Of a stretch of 64,000 bases of DNA, positions 1-9,322 are shown piece after piece (the stretch's first letter is position 1; each line of letters begins with the position of its first letter). The stretch lies in the NCBI RefSeq assembly GCF_002019665.1, contig NZ_KV917375.1, positions 4,539,445 through 4,603,444 on the forward strand. Reading direction: 5' to 3'. The notes beneath the pieces were generated by a model. That model was given only the letters and a program-made list of their open reading frames with translations, was not told the origin of the DNA and ran no database searches. Made by a program: the position numbers and the translations under genes. Source of the DNA: Sutcliffiella halmapala (lineage in GTDB: Bacteria > Bacillota > Bacilli > Bacillales > Bacillaceae_I).

Positions 1-12
1 AACGAACAATTA

Positions 13-45
13 GAGCCGTTGGAGCATCAATTCCCCCAACGACTC
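13..45 (-). terminator. Possible metE terminator hairpin
   Basis: A 10-bp inverted repeat (GAGCCGTTGG at 13-22, CCAACGACTC at 36-45, one wobble) lies just downstream of the metE stop. The U-tract is weak, so this is a tentative factor-independent terminator. Confidence 0.45.
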
Positions 46-59
46 GCTTAGCTAACTTA

Positions 60-2357
60 CTATTCCTTGTTCACCAGCTGGCTCTCCCTGACTTTTGCAG
101 CTGCTTCCACCATTACCTTTAAGGCACCGACCGTTTCCTCTAATCCTCGAGTTTTCAAGCCGCAATCCGGGTTAATCCAGAAAAGCTTTAAGTCAAGTAC
201 TTGAAGAGCGCGCTCAATGTTTTTCGTTAGCTCTTCTAGTTTTGGGATACGAGGGCTATGGATATCATACACCCCTAGTCCGATTCCTTTGTCATACGTA
301 TTTTCTTCAAAGGCATAGATCAATTCCCCATGGCTTCTCGATGTTTCAATCGAAATGACATCCGCATCAAGTGCTTTGATTGCATCAATAATATCTTCAA
401 AATCGGAATAACACATATGCGTATGAATTTGCGTTTCGTTTTGCACAGGTGTTGTCGCAAGCTTAAATGCATAAACCGCAGCGTTAAGATAGCTATCCCA
501 ATAATCACGTTTCAAAGGCAAGCCTTCGCGAAGTGCTGGTTCATCTACTTGAATCATTCGAATCCCATTTTTCTCTAATCCCACTACCTCTTGTCGAAGT
601 GCGAGCGCAATTTGATTAGCCACATCATAGCGCGAAATGTCATCACGTACAAACGACCAATTTAAAATAGTGATAGGCCCAGTAAGCATTCCCTTAACAG
701 GCTTATCTGTTAACGATTGAGCATAGACTGTTTCTTTTACAGTCAATGGTTCATCATAGGACACATCCCCATAAATAAGTGGTGGTTTTACACATCTAGA
801 CCCGTATGACTGGACCCAACCGAATTTTGTGAATTGAAAGCCTGCTAATTTCTCTCCGAAGAACTCCACCATATCAGTCCGTTCAAATTCCCCGTGGACA
901 AACACGTCAAGACCAATTTCCTCTTGAAGCCCAATCCATTTTTTTATCTCCGCATTAATGAATGTTTCATACTCCGCACCCGTTATCTCTCCTTTCCGCC
1001 ATTTTAAACGCTGACTTCTCACCTCAGTCGTTTGCGGGAAGCTCCCAATAGTCGTCGTTGGAAGAAGTGGCAATTGGAAGGTATCCGCTTGAATAGCCTG
1101 ACGAACGCCAAACTCCGCTTCCCGTTCCGTCTGATAAGTATCCAAACTTTGAATCGCATCTTGAACATCTATGTTATTTCGAACCGACGATTCATTTAAC
1201 GCCTGAATCGCTTTGGTCGCAACTTTAATCTCATTTTGAATGGATTCTACTCCCTCATGTAACCCTTTTGCAAGCACAACTGCTTCATATAACTTCTCAT
1301 CAGCAAACGAAAGAGCCCCTTTTAAAACCTCATCCAGCTTCTCTTCGTTTTTCACCGTTACCGGTACATGTAATAAACTGGATGAAGGCTGGACAATTAT
1401 ACGGTCTTTGGAAACAATCTTTGAGATTTCATGGAGAGCGGATAAAGTATCTGCAAGATTTGTTCTCCATATATTACGTCCATCAATGATTCCAGCGGCA
1501 AGCACCTTGTCTTGAGGAAACCCATGTTTTTTTAGTGCTGCAAGATTTTGACCATGATCATATACCAAGTCTAGTCCAATTCCTTGAACAGGTAAGGTTA
1601 GGACGTCTTCGAAATGCTCCACACTTTCAAAATAAGTTTGCAAAAGTATGTTTACCTTGGTTGCTCCTTCGTTCAGCTTTTGATAGACTTCCTTCACTAA
1701 TTCAATCTCTTCTTTTGAAATGCTAGTAGAAAGAATAGGCTCATCTATTTGTACCCACTCTACTCCTTCTTCTTGCAATTCACGTAAAATAGTCGTATAA
1801 AGTGGGACAAATTGTTCCACGACTGCTTTGAAATCCTTTTTTGAATAACCCTTTGATAGCTTTACGAATGTTACCGGTCCTAAAATAACTGGCTTACCTT
1901 TAATATTAAGCTTTTCCTTTGCTTCTTTATAAAATTGTAATGGACGATTTTCAACAAGAGTTGGAACGGCATTGTCCAATTCTGGAACAATATAATGATA
2001 GTTAGTATTAAACCATTTGGTCATTTCTGCAGCAACGGCACCTTTCGTCCCTCTTGCTATATCAAAATACGTTTCTACTGGAACTTTCCCTCCACTATAT
2101 TCGAAGCGCTTTGGCACAAGGCCAAACATAACAGCTGTATCTAAGACATGATCATACAAGCTAAAGTCCCCAACTGGAATCAAATCAATACCTATGTCCA
2201 CTTGCTTTTGTAGGTGGTTTAGCCTAAATTCTTCTACTTGCTTTAAGAATTCATCCTTTGTTATCTTCCCTGCCCAAAACTGTTCCAGCGCTTTTTTCCA
2301 TTCGCGTTTTTCACCAATTCTCGGATATCCTAAGTTCGAACTTATCACTTTACTCAT
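60..2357 (-). CDS. metE: Cobalamin-independent methionine synthase MetE
   Basis: Transfers a methyl group from 5-methyltetrahydropteroyltri-L-glutamate to homocysteine, the last step of methionine synthesis, without B12. The protein is about 765 aa, the usual MetE length, with the duplicated barrel arrangement. The N-terminus reads [19 protein letters not shown]. In the C-terminal half the zinc ligands are visible as HMCYS (His and Cys), SIETSRS (Glu) and NPDCGLKTR (Cys). The ATG at 2357 is preferred because family proteins start there; an in-frame TTG 12 codons upstream (2393) would only add an unconserved tail. The gene sits alone behind a tandem SAM and cobalamin riboswitch leader, which fits repression by methionine sufficiency and by B12. 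Confidence 0.97.
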   Translation of the reverse strand: MSKVISSNLGYPRIGEKREWKKALEQFWAGKITKDEFLKQVEEFRLNHLQKQVDIGIDLIPVGDFSLYDHVLDTAVMFGLVPKRFEYSGGKVPVETYFDIARGTKGAVAAEMTKWFNTNYHYIVPELDNAVPTLVENRPLQFYKEAKEKLNIKGKPVILGPVTFVKLSKGYSKKDFKAVVEQFVPLYTTILRELQEEGVEWVQIDEPILSTSISKEEIELVKEVYQKLNEGATKVNILLQTYFESVEHFEDVLTLPVQGIGLDLVYDHGQNLAALKKHGFPQDKVLAAGIIDGRNIWRTNLADTLSALHEISKIVSKDRIIVQPSSSLLHVPVTVKNEEKLDEVLKGALSFADEKLYEAVVLAKGLHEGVESIQNEIKVATKAIQALNESSVRNNIDVQDAIQSLDTYQTEREAEFGVRQAIQADTFQLPLLPTTTIGSFPQTTEVRSQRLKWRKGEITGAEYETFINAEIKKWIGLQEEIGLDVFVHGEFERTDMVEFFGEKLAGFQFTKFGWVQSYGSRCVKPPLIYGDVSYDEPLTVKETVYAQSLTDKPVKGMLTGPITILNWSFVRDDISRYDVANQIALALRQEVVGLEKNGIRMIQVDEPALREGLPLKRDYWDSYLNAAVYAFKLATTPVQNETQIHTHMCYSDFEDIIDAIKALDADVISIETSRSHGELIYAFEENTYDKGIGLGVYDIHSPRIPKLEELTKNIERALQVLDLKLFWINPDCGLKTRGLEETVGALKVMVEAAAKVRESQLVNKE

Positions 2358-2400
2358 TGTGTTTTCCGCACCCCATTCATGTTTTGTCTTCAACTAAAAT

Positions 2401-2435
2401 AAAAAATCCCTCTTTTCATTTAGAAAGAGAGATTT
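2401..2435 (-). terminator. Terminator of the metE cobalamin riboswitch
   Basis: On the minus strand, AAATCTCTCTTTC pairs with GAAAAGAGGGATTT across a 5-nt loop and runs into a T-tract, between the cobalamin aptamer and the metE start. It is the expected expression platform of that riboswitch. Confidence 0.85.
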
Positions 2436-2527
2436 ATACGCATAGTTAACTAGAGTTGAGACTTTCTATTTTCTCTGGCAACACGTATTCCTCACTCCTC
2501 TCTATATCCCGTAGAGCATAAGCGAAT

Positions 2528-2700
2528 AGATCAGGCAGGTCTCCTGACTTAGGTTCAACGCAACTTATCCCTTCCCATTCCAAAATGAAACAGTGGTTTC
2601 TTGACAAATTGCTCCCCATTACAGTGGCGGGACCGTCCCGGAATTTCACCGGCTTCCCTTTTAACTGAGCAAAGTTACTCAGCACCTGATGTATTTTTTA
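2528..2700 (-). ncRNA. Adenosylcobalamin riboswitch (metE leader, second aptamer)
   Basis: Read on the minus strand the segment carries the conserved cobalamin elements in order: AAAAGGGAAGCCGGTGAAA, a CCGCCACTGTAATGGGGAGC core, GGGAAGG, and the B12 box AGTCAGGAGACCTGCC (about 2534-2549). It lies between the SAM riboswitch terminator and its own terminator at 2401-2435. Known family logic is that ligand binding favours termination, so B12 would shut off the B12-independent enzyme. Confidence 0.95.
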
Positions 2701-2745
2701 TGAAATTGTAATTTGCTCTTGATGATTCTTTTGCTTCAAATAGAC

Positions 2746-2776
2746 AAAAAACCTCCCTATATAGTAATAGAGAGGT
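2746..2776 (-). terminator. Terminator of the metE SAM riboswitch
   Basis: On the minus strand AACCTCTCTAT pairs with ATAGGGAGGTT and is followed by six T. It directly follows the S-box aptamer and precedes the cobalamin aptamer, so it is a separate first decision point. Confidence 0.85.
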
Positions 2777-2784
2777 TAGTGGCA

Positions 2785-2935
2785 ATTTTTATGGAAATCC
2801 CTCTCTTATTTTCCAAAGCATAAAGCTTTGCTGGAATTAGCACCTTTCCAACGATAATCGTTGAATGGTTGCCGGGCTTCATAGGGCCAGTCCCTCCGCC
2901 TCTCTCAATAAGAGTGTAACTTTTATAATATTTAG
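2785..2935 (-). ncRNA. SAM-I (S-box) riboswitch (metE leader, first aptamer)
   Basis: The minus strand contains the S-box signature: CTCTTATTGAGAGAGGCGGA, GGGACTGGCCCTATGAAGCC, CGGCAACC, and a closing AATAAGAGAGGG arm that pairs with the 5' arm. It is the first of two riboswitches upstream of metE. High S-adenosylmethionine is expected to terminate transcription at 2746-2776. Confidence 0.96.
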
Positions 2936-2947
2936 AATTTAATAGAT

Positions 2948-2976
2948 ATGGTAACACGTTAAGTTTCGACTGTCAA
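2948..2976 (-). promoter_or_regulatory. Sigma-A promoter of the metE leader
   Basis: On the minus strand, TTGACA (2976-2971) is separated by 17 bp from TACCAT (2953-2948). The predicted start near 2941 is a few bases before the S-box, so both riboswitches would be in one leader RNA. Confidence 0.7.
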
Positions 2977-3012
2977 AGATATTTTAATAAAATATTCGTT
3001 TAATTTTAAAAA

Positions 3013-4062
3013 TCAGTCTTTTACAAGGAAAAAATTATCGACCATTTCTTCTGTAACATCTGATAAATATCGATACACATACTGAGGCTGTTTATCCTTA
3101 TCTATCAGAACAGAGCGTACCCCCTCAAAAAAGTCTGGATGCCTCATGAAATTTTTTGCTAGTACAAGATCCGTAGCAAAGCAATCCCCTATGGATTTTT
3201 CTGCTCCCTCCACCATTTGCTTTAATGTTACTTTTAAGGATACCGGTGAATGAGATAAAAGAACTTCCTTTGTTTTTGTTGTAAAATCACTTGGGTCCTT
3301 TTCTAATGAGTCGATGATTGCTTCTACTGTTTCGAATGAAAAATGCTCATCGATTTCCTTTTGCAAGAAAGCTAACTTGCCATTACTAGTAGGCGATTCA
3401 GCGTACTCATTTATTAGCTGATTTAAAGTCGTATGTACGTTTCCTTCCTGCCAATCTACTTTTTCTACATCATGAAGAAACGCTTGTAGTTTTTCACTAG
3501 ACATATATCTATCGGCAGCATTTATATACAAAACATCCTGTGCCCCAATCACTGAAGCCGTTAACGCAAGATAGCGTCCTACATGTCCAGGCGCCTTATT
3601 TAGAAAATAAGCTGCTCCCACATCTGGAAAAAGCCCTATATTCATTTCTGGCATCGACCATTTTGTCTTATCTGTTACTATTCGGTGACTTGCCCCATAG
3701 GATAATCCAACTCCACCGCCCATCACAATCCCGTCTAGACAAGCAATGATTGGTTTTGGAAAACGATAGATGGATTGATCCACCTCATACTCTAATTCAA
3801 AAAAGTGCTCTGCTTTTTGCATCGCCTCTTCATTCGACCGAGCTGCATAGAGAGTTTTAACATCCCCACCAGCGCATAATCCCTTCGTACCTGAACCTTT
3901 CAATACGATGAGAAGTACCTCTGCATCCTCTTCCCATTCCTTCAATTTTTCGCCTATCGGCTTCAACATGTCATAAGATAGAGAATTTATTGCTTTTGGA
4001 CGGTTTAATGTGATGGAGGCTACCCCGTTTTCCTCCACTGAAAATAGAACTTCATCAGTCAT
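3013..4062 (-). CDS. 3-hydroxyisobutyryl-CoA hydrolase (enoyl-CoA hydratase/isomerase superfamily)
   Basis: Hydrolyses 3-hydroxyisobutyryl-CoA to free 3-hydroxyisobutyrate in valine breakdown. At 349 aa it is longer than an ordinary hydratase and matches the HIBCH subgroup. It shows GGDVKTLY (oxyanion region), DGIVMGGGVGLS, the HIBCH hallmark PEMNIGLFPDVGAAYFL, and the C-terminal FFEGVRSVLIDKD. It is 13 bp downstream of an enoyl-CoA hydratase gene and has a GGGGG ribosome site 8 nt before ATG. It is the last gene of the valine/propionyl-CoA block. 3-hydroxyisobutyrate and methylmalonate-semialdehyde dehydrogenases are not in the window, so the remaining steps must be encoded elsewhere. Confidence 0.85.
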   Translation of the reverse strand: MTDEVLFSVEENGVASITLNRPKAINSLSYDMLKPIGEKLKEWEEDAEVLLIVLKGSGTKGLCAGGDVKTLYAARSNEEAMQKAEHFFELEYEVDQSIYRFPKPIIACLDGIVMGGGVGLSYGASHRIVTDKTKWSMPEMNIGLFPDVGAAYFLNKAPGHVGRYLALTASVIGAQDVLYINAADRYMSSEKLQAFLHDVEKVDWQEGNVHTTLNQLINEYAESPTSNGKLAFLQKEIDEHFSFETVEAIIDSLEKDPSDFTTKTKEVLLSHSPVSLKVTLKQMVEGAEKSIGDCFATDLVLAKNFMRHPDFFEGVRSVLIDKDKQPQYVYRYLSDVTEEMVDNFFLVKD

Positions 4063-4075
4063 CGTAAAATCCCCC

Positions 4076-4861
4076 TTATCTGTGAGTAAAATTAGGTTTA
4101 CGTTTCTCTATAAATGCTTGAATTCCTTCTTTCGCGTCCTCCGTTAAAAATAATTCAGCAAACTTTCTCCGCTCTCTTTCCAAGCCCTCATTCATATTTT
4201 CATTAAATCCTTGCATAATACATTCCACTGCACTGGTTACACTTGTCATGCTTTTCCCTTCAACAAGTGCTAGTGCAATCGCCCTTGCGTTTTGTAATAG
4301 TTCTTCTTGAGGAACTACTAATTGAATGAGACCAATTTGAACTGCTTCCTGTGCATTTAATTGCTTGCTTGAAAGAATTAAGTGCAGGGCTGTTGCGGTA
4401 TTTGTGATTTTACTAAGCCTTTGGGTACCACCGAACGTAGGAATGAGTCCAAGCTGTAATTCTGGCAAGCCAAGAATTGCTCCTTCCGATGCGATTCTAA
4501 AATGACAGCCCATTGCTAATTCTAATCCTCCACCAAGAGCAGGTCCATTGATAGCAGCAATAACTGGTTTATTTAATGCTTCTATCTCATTACAAAGTGC
4601 CTGACCCGCTTCTGCCATAGCCAATCCTTTCTCTTCATCACCTAATGCAGAGACAAATTCCTTTATATCCGCACCAGCCACAAAGAACCTTCCCGCACCT
4701 GTAAGGATAATGACCCTTGTTTCTTCATCACTGGCTAGCTCTTTAAATAAGGTACGCAATTCAGCAATACAAGCAGAAGATAAGGCATTTGCTGGCGCAT
4801 TATTCACCTCAATAGTAGTGATGAAGCTTTCTTTATTAACCTTTGCAAACTTATAATCCAT
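4076..4861 (-). CDS. Enoyl-CoA hydratase
   Basis: Crotonase-family protein of 261 aa, probably hydrating methacrylyl-CoA (valine pathway) or short enoyl-CoAs. It has AGRFFVAGADIKEF (first oxyanion loop), NGPALGGGLELAMGC with the first catalytic Glu, and LPELQLGLIPTFGGTQRL with the second Glu. Both acid/base glutamates are therefore present, unlike in the neighbouring hydrolase. The start follows GTAGGAGGATTATAG. It lies between the acyl-CoA dehydrogenase upstream (about 125 bp, containing a repeat fragment) and the HIBCH gene, which places it in the isobutyryl-CoA to propionyl-CoA sequence by context. Confidence 0.88.
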   Translation of the reverse strand: MDYKFAKVNKESFITTIEVNNAPANALSSACIAELRTLFKELASDEETRVIILTGAGRFFVAGADIKEFVSALGDEEKGLAMAEAGQALCNEIEALNKPVIAAINGPALGGGLELAMGCHFRIASEGAILGLPELQLGLIPTFGGTQRLSKITNTATALHLILSSKQLNAQEAVQIGLIQLVVPQEELLQNARAIALALVEGKSMTSVTSAVECIMQGFNENMNEGLERERRKFAELFLTEDAKEGIQAFIEKRKPNFTHR

Positions 4862-4894
4862 CTATAATCCTCCTACATGTCCATTTATTTTAGT

Positions 4895-4985
4895 AGAAAA
4901 ATGACTTATGACCTCGAGGGGGCTAGGCGCTGGAGCTGGACGTCACCACCCTTGCTTAAACGCCTCCCCCTGGAGCGTTTTTTCT
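4895..4985. repeat. Fragment of a dispersed repeat (copy near acyl-CoA dehydrogenase)
   Basis: ATGACTTATGACCTCGAGGG followed by a GCGCTGGAGCTGGAC-like stretch resembles the segment at about 22825-22856 (ATGACTTATGACTCGAGGGC, then GCCGCTGGAGCTAGAC). It fills the gap between the acyl-CoA dehydrogenase and enoyl-CoA hydratase genes. Confidence 0.6.
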
Positions 4986-4987
4986 TA

Positions 4988-6700
4988 CTAAATGAAATAA
5001 CGACCACGATCTGTTATTACTTTTGCAATTTCTCGTTTTTTTATAAATAGATTTCCATAAAGCGGTATAGGTAACTGACGGATTTCTTCTAACAATACTC
5101 TTCTGGCATTCTCATTTGTTTCAGCTCCAGAAATAATAGAGATTGTAGCTTCTTCTACCTGTCGATAGATCTCTTCACATAGAATATCTGTAACTAAAGA
5201 CTTTATTTGCTCTTTTCCATCACCATTCTTGCCTACAGCCTTTTCTGTACGTAAAACGGCTGATTCCATTACATAGATATCTTTAATGATATTGGCTAAT
5301 AAGCGTAAATACTCCTGCTCTTGTTCCATTTTTAGCCCAGATAGTGAAATCGCTTTCAAAGATTTGTTAAGTAACTGTTTCGATAGTTGGACATATTGAT
5401 AGTTTCTTCCTGATGACCCTTCTCGCGCTTCGGAAAATAGCACTTCTCCTTGATTAGCTTTCTTTAATAAGATTTTTGCAATGGTCAGTCGGTTTATTTC
5501 ATTCGTTCCTTCAAAAATCCGGCTAATTCTAGCATCTCGATATAAACGTTCCACTTCGTATTCTTGCATATAACCATATCCACCATGAATTTGTACCGCT
5601 TCATCTACAATTCCATCCAGCACTTCTGAACCATTGACTTTATTAATAGCGCATTCCATCGCGTATTTTGATAGTATTTTCATCATGTTTTCATCTTTTT
5701 CTGCTGAATAGATTGCATCATCTAGCATGCCCGCTGTTCGATAAGCCGCACTTTCTGCTCCAAATATTGATACTGCCATATTTGCTAACTTTTCTTGGAT
5801 CATCGTAAAATCAACCAACGATTTTTTAAACTGCTTACGTACCTTCCCGTAGTTAACAGCTAATTGGAGGGCTTGTTTCGCTGTTCCAACATTCGAAAAA
5901 GCAAGTTTTAAACGCGCCATATTAAGTATATTTAAAGCTACAAGATGGCCCTTTCCAACTTCACCGAGAACATTTTCATTTGGAATAGTAACATCTTCTA
6001 ATATTAGGGTAGCGGTAGAGGATCCTTTAATGCCCATCTTATGTTCTTCTGGTCCAACAGAAACTCCCTTATACGTTCTTTCTACAATAAAGGCCGTCAT
6101 TCCTTCCTGAGTTTTCGCAAAAACGACAAAAACATCGGCAAGTTTCGCATTCGTAATCCATTGCTTTTCTCCATTAAGCAACCACGACGTTCCATCTTCA
6201 CTCAGCATTGCATTTGTTTTTGATTGCAGCGCATCAGACCCTGCATCAGGCTCTGTTAATGCATAAGCACCAATCCACTCTCCAGTAGAAAGAAGCGGTA
6301 AATATTTTTGCTTTTGCTCTTCATTTCCAAAATAGACATACGGCAATGTTCCTACCCCTGCATGTATATTAAAGGAAATACTAAAAGAACCACCAAACCC
6401 CATCTTCTCTGCAACAAGACCAGATACTTTCTTATTTAAAGAAAGGCCATCATATTCTTCTGGGACCTCAATACTAAGTAAGCCAAGCTCTCCTGCTTTT
6501 TGGAACAACTGGCGTACTGCATCAAAATTATGTTGTTCAATAGAGGATAATTGTGGGGCTACAGCCTGCTTGACAAACTGTTCCGTTGTTTTCGCTATCA
6601 TAACCTCTTCGTCTGTAAAATCCTCTGGAGTAAAGATATCGACCACCGATTTATCATGTGCTACTAAACAATCCTTCCGTTTTACCTCTATATTATCCAT
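4988..6700 (-). CDS. Acyl-CoA dehydrogenase (long, FadE/IBD-like)
   Basis: FAD enzyme that introduces the alpha-beta double bond in acyl-CoAs; by context isobutyryl-CoA or other branched acyl-CoAs. The protein is about 570 aa: the three-part acyl-CoA dehydrogenase fold plus a C-terminal helical extension seen in Bacillus FadE-like proteins. Visible motifs are YALTEPDAGSDA (FAD/substrate contact), QWITNA, and QIHGGYGYMQEYEVERLYRD followed by RIFEGTNEINR, whose Glu is in the catalytic-base position. The ATG at 6700 is chosen because GAGGGGG lies 6 nt upstream; the earlier ATGs are too close to it. A terminator-like hairpin separates it from prpB, so it may be only partly cotranscribed with the methylcitrate genes. 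Confidence 0.9.
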   Translation of the reverse strand: MDNIEVKRKDCLVAHDKSVVDIFTPEDFTDEEVMIAKTTEQFVKQAVAPQLSSIEQHNFDAVRQLFQKAGELGLLSIEVPEEYDGLSLNKKVSGLVAEKMGFGGSFSISFNIHAGVGTLPYVYFGNEEQKQKYLPLLSTGEWIGAYALTEPDAGSDALQSKTNAMLSEDGTSWLLNGEKQWITNAKLADVFVVFAKTQEGMTAFIVERTYKGVSVGPEEHKMGIKGSSTATLILEDVTIPNENVLGEVGKGHLVALNILNMARLKLAFSNVGTAKQALQLAVNYGKVRKQFKKSLVDFTMIQEKLANMAVSIFGAESAAYRTAGMLDDAIYSAEKDENMMKILSKYAMECAINKVNGSEVLDGIVDEAVQIHGGYGYMQEYEVERLYRDARISRIFEGTNEINRLTIAKILLKKANQGEVLFSEAREGSSGRNYQYVQLSKQLLNKSLKAISLSGLKMEQEQEYLRLLANIIKDIYVMESAVLRTEKAVGKNGDGKEQIKSLVTDILCEEIYRQVEEATISIISGAETNENARRVLLEEIRQLPIPLYGNLFIKKREIAKVITDRGRYFI

Positions 6701-6763
6701 TTTCATCCCCCTCGTTTTCTCAATCACCTTACTAACTCAACCAATAAAAAGGCGTTAAAAGGA

Positions 6764-6829
6764 CAAAAAAGGCGATGAAACATCCAACCTTAAGCATGAA
6801 ATTGTGCTAAAGATGCGTATCATCGCCTT
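6764..6829 (-). terminator. Terminator-like hairpin between prpB and acyl-CoA dehydrogenase
   Basis: On the minus strand AAGGCGATG (6829-6821) pairs with CATCGCCTT (6777-6769) and is followed by six T. The loop is about 43 nt. It would end or attenuate the mmgD-mmgE-prpB transcript. Confidence 0.7.
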
Positions 6830-6865
6830 CCTCTTTATAAGGAAATATCCTATTGAACTATGATT

Positions 6866-7774
6866 CTATTGTTTTTCCGTTAAAACTGTTTTTGCAATCT
6901 CATTATCTAGCTCTTCAAACTTATAATAAGAAATGGTGTCATACAGTTCACTTCTTGATTGCATATCTGACAGTCCGTCTTTTTGAGAGTCCTGTTCTTG
7001 TATCAGCTGAAAAATCCGCTCATACGCTTTAGCCGCTACCCGAAGAGATGTCACTGGATAAATCACCATACGATAACCCATATTCGCAAACTCCTCAGCC
7101 GTATAATATGGGGTTTTTCCGAATTCCGTCATGTTGGCTAGCAAAGGTATTTCTACTTTTTTGGAGAATAATTGAAATTCTTCTTCCGACTGTAACGCTT
7201 CTGGGAAAATAGCGTCTGCACCAGCTGCTATATAAGCGTTTGATCGCTCAATTGCTGATTCTAATCCTTCCACCCCACGAGCATCTGTCCGTGCTACGAT
7301 ATATAGAGAAGGCGCTACTTCTTTAATAGTTTTTATTTTTTGTACCATTTCTTCCGTTGATACCAGCTTTTTTCCGTTCAAATGTCCACATTTTTTCGGA
7401 AGCTGTTGATCTTCTATTTGAATAGCCGCGACGTTCGCCTCTACCATTTCTCTAGCAGTTCGAGCTACATTTAGAACACCACCAAAACCTGTATCAATGT
7501 CTACTAATAGAGGCAAATTGGTTGCGCGAACTAAATCTCTTGCCCGCTCAGCCACTTCTGTCGATGTTACAATTCCCAAATCAGGCAATCCACGACTCGC
7601 CGTATAGGCTGCACCCGATAAATAGAGTGCCGAAAACCCTGTATTCTTGGCAATCAAAGCTGCCATTGCATCATGAGCACCGGGAATTTTTAAAATGCTG
7701 GATTCAGTAATAAGGGATCGAAACTGATTTGCAAGCTCTTGTTGACTAATCTGTGGTCCTACAATCCAAGCCAT
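6866..7774 (-). CDS. prpB: 2-methylisocitrate lyase PrpB
   Basis: Cleaves 2-methylisocitrate to pyruvate and succinate, the last reaction of the methylcitrate cycle. It has 302 aa, normal for the PEP mutase/isocitrate lyase superfamily. The active-site loop KKCGHLNGKKL with the catalytic Cys is present, preceded by IQIEDQQLP. The substrate and metal region DIDTGFGG and VARTDARG are also seen. It lies 15 bp after the mmgE stop, in the same operon as mmgD and mmgE. It corresponds to YqiQ/MmgF of B. subtilis. Confidence 0.95.
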   Translation of the reverse strand: MAWIVGPQISQQELANQFRSLITESSILKIPGAHDAMAALIAKNTGFSALYLSGAAYTASRGLPDLGIVTSTEVAERARDLVRATNLPLLVDIDTGFGGVLNVARTAREMVEANVAAIQIEDQQLPKKCGHLNGKKLVSTEEMVQKIKTIKEVAPSLYIVARTDARGVEGLESAIERSNAYIAAGADAIFPEALQSEEEFQLFSKKVEIPLLANMTEFGKTPYYTAEEFANMGYRMVIYPVTSLRVAAKAYERIFQLIQEQDSQKDGLSDMQSRSELYDTISYYKFEELDNEIAKTVLTEKQ

Positions 7775-7789
7775 ATCGTTGCCTCCTTA

Positions 7790-9226
7790 TTAAATAAAAA
7801 ATAAGTCCATAAATTCATTTACATTCATCGTTTCTAACGCTTCTTGGTCATAACACACTTCTTCAATTTTCTGCAGTTGCTTTTTAGGGAAGTGCGTCTT
7901 AATATTGTTTGAAAACTTCTCTTTGATTTTTGGAATTGCCTCATCCCTACGGAAGCGATGCCCCAACGGATATTCACATTCTTCTAAAGTTGTGGACGTA
8001 CCGTCAGTAAAATGCACTTGAACGGAATTGGCGATTGAGCGCTTGCTCGGATTGAGGTAATCGTAAGTGTATTGTTTGTTCTCAATCACTTCCATTTTTT
8101 CTCGTAAACTATCTATTGTTGGATCCATTGCGGTTTCATTTTCATAATGATCTGCTACAATATCCCCTTTGATTAATCCAATAGCGGTAATATATTGTAA
8201 ACAATGATCACGATCTGCTGGATTATGAAGTGGTCCTACCTTATCAATAATACGAATGGCGGATTCATGAGTGGTAATCGTAATTTTGGCAACTTCATCA
8301 AGGCGGTCCTTCACTTGGTTATGCAGCTTAATTGCACATTCTGCAGCTGTTTGAGCATGGAATTCTGCTGGGAATGAAACTTTAAATAATATATTTTCCA
8401 TTACATACGATTCAAGAGGACGAGCAAGCTTTAATTCCTTTTTATTGAACAAGACATCTTGGAATCCCCAACCTGGTGCCGAAAGTGCTGTTGGATATCC
8501 CATTTCTCCTTTGAGGGCCATTAATGATAAGTGTACCCCACGACTTGTCGCATCCCCTGCCGCCCATGATTTACGAGATCCTGTATTAGGAGCATGCCTG
8601 TATGTACGCAGGCTTGAATTATCGAGCCAAGCATTTGATAAAGCATTAATGATTTCCTCGCGAGTTCCACCAAGCATCTTCGTAACAACTGCCGTTGTCG
8701 CGATTTTCACAAATAAAACGTGATCTAGACCTACGCGATTTAAACTATTTTCTAACGCTAATACTCCTTGAATTTCATGTGCCTTCACGATCATTTCTAG
8801 TAATTCTTTACCTGTTAGTGGCTCTTTTCCTTCCGAAATGCGCATTCGGCTTAAGTAATCTGCTACTGCTAAAATACCGCCGATATTATCAGATGGGTGT
8901 CCCCATTCAGCTGCTAACCATGTGTCATTGTAATCAAGCCAGCGAATCATACAACCAATATTGAACGCGCCTCTAACTGGATCAAGCACAAACGAAGTTC
9001 CTGGTACTCTACTACCATTTGGTACCGTTGTACCCGGCACAATTGGTCCAAGTAACTTCGTACATTCTGGATATTTTAATGCTAGAATTCCGCATCCAAG
9101 TGTATCAAGTAACACATAACGTGCCGTACGATAAGCTTCTGTACTTTCAATGTCTTTATTTAAAACATAATCTGCAATTTCCTCTAGTAAATGGTCGGTT
9201 TTTGTACGTTCATTCATTTTTAGCAA
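7790..9226 (-). CDS. mmgE: 2-methylcitrate dehydratase MmgE/PrpD
   Basis: Dehydrates 2-methylcitrate in the methylcitrate cycle. The sequence follows B. subtilis MmgE closely: [39 protein letters not shown] and [20 protein letters not shown]. It is about 478 aa, the family length. The start is uncertain between TTG at 9226 and ATG at 9217. AAAGGAAG lies 6 nt before the TTG but 15 nt before the ATG, which favours the TTG. It sits between mmgD (36 bp upstream of the longest frame) and prpB. Confidence 0.95.
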   Translation of the reverse strand: MLKMNERTKTDHLLEEIADYVLNKDIESTEAYRTARYVLLDTLGCGILALKYPECTKLLGPIVPGTTVPNGSRVPGTSFVLDPVRGAFNIGCMIRWLDYNDTWLAAEWGHPSDNIGGILAVADYLSRMRISEGKEPLTGKELLEMIVKAHEIQGVLALENSLNRVGLDHVLFVKIATTAVVTKMLGGTREEIINALSNAWLDNSSLRTYRHAPNTGSRKSWAAGDATSRGVHLSLMALKGEMGYPTALSAPGWGFQDVLFNKKELKLARPLESYVMENILFKVSFPAEFHAQTAAECAIKLHNQVKDRLDEVAKITITTHESAIRIIDKVGPLHNPADRDHCLQYITAIGLIKGDIVADHYENETAMDPTIDSLREKMEVIENKQYTYDYLNPSKRSIANSVQVHFTDGTSTTLEECEYPLGHRFRRDEAIPKIKEKFSNNIKTHFPKKQLQKIEEVCYDQEALETMNVNEFMDLFFI

Positions 9227-9322
9227 GCAAATCTTCCTTTCCAGATGAAATTTGTTTATGATAATAAAGGGTGTCGGCCAAAACACCCATGGCGAGCGGA
9301 CAGTGACAATTTCCCAAATTGT

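Noticed and set aside
2446-2957. Two open frames (79 and 66 codons) on the minus strand upstream of metE
   Set aside because: They lie exactly on the cobalamin and SAM riboswitches and have no family match; the RNA structures explain the conservation.
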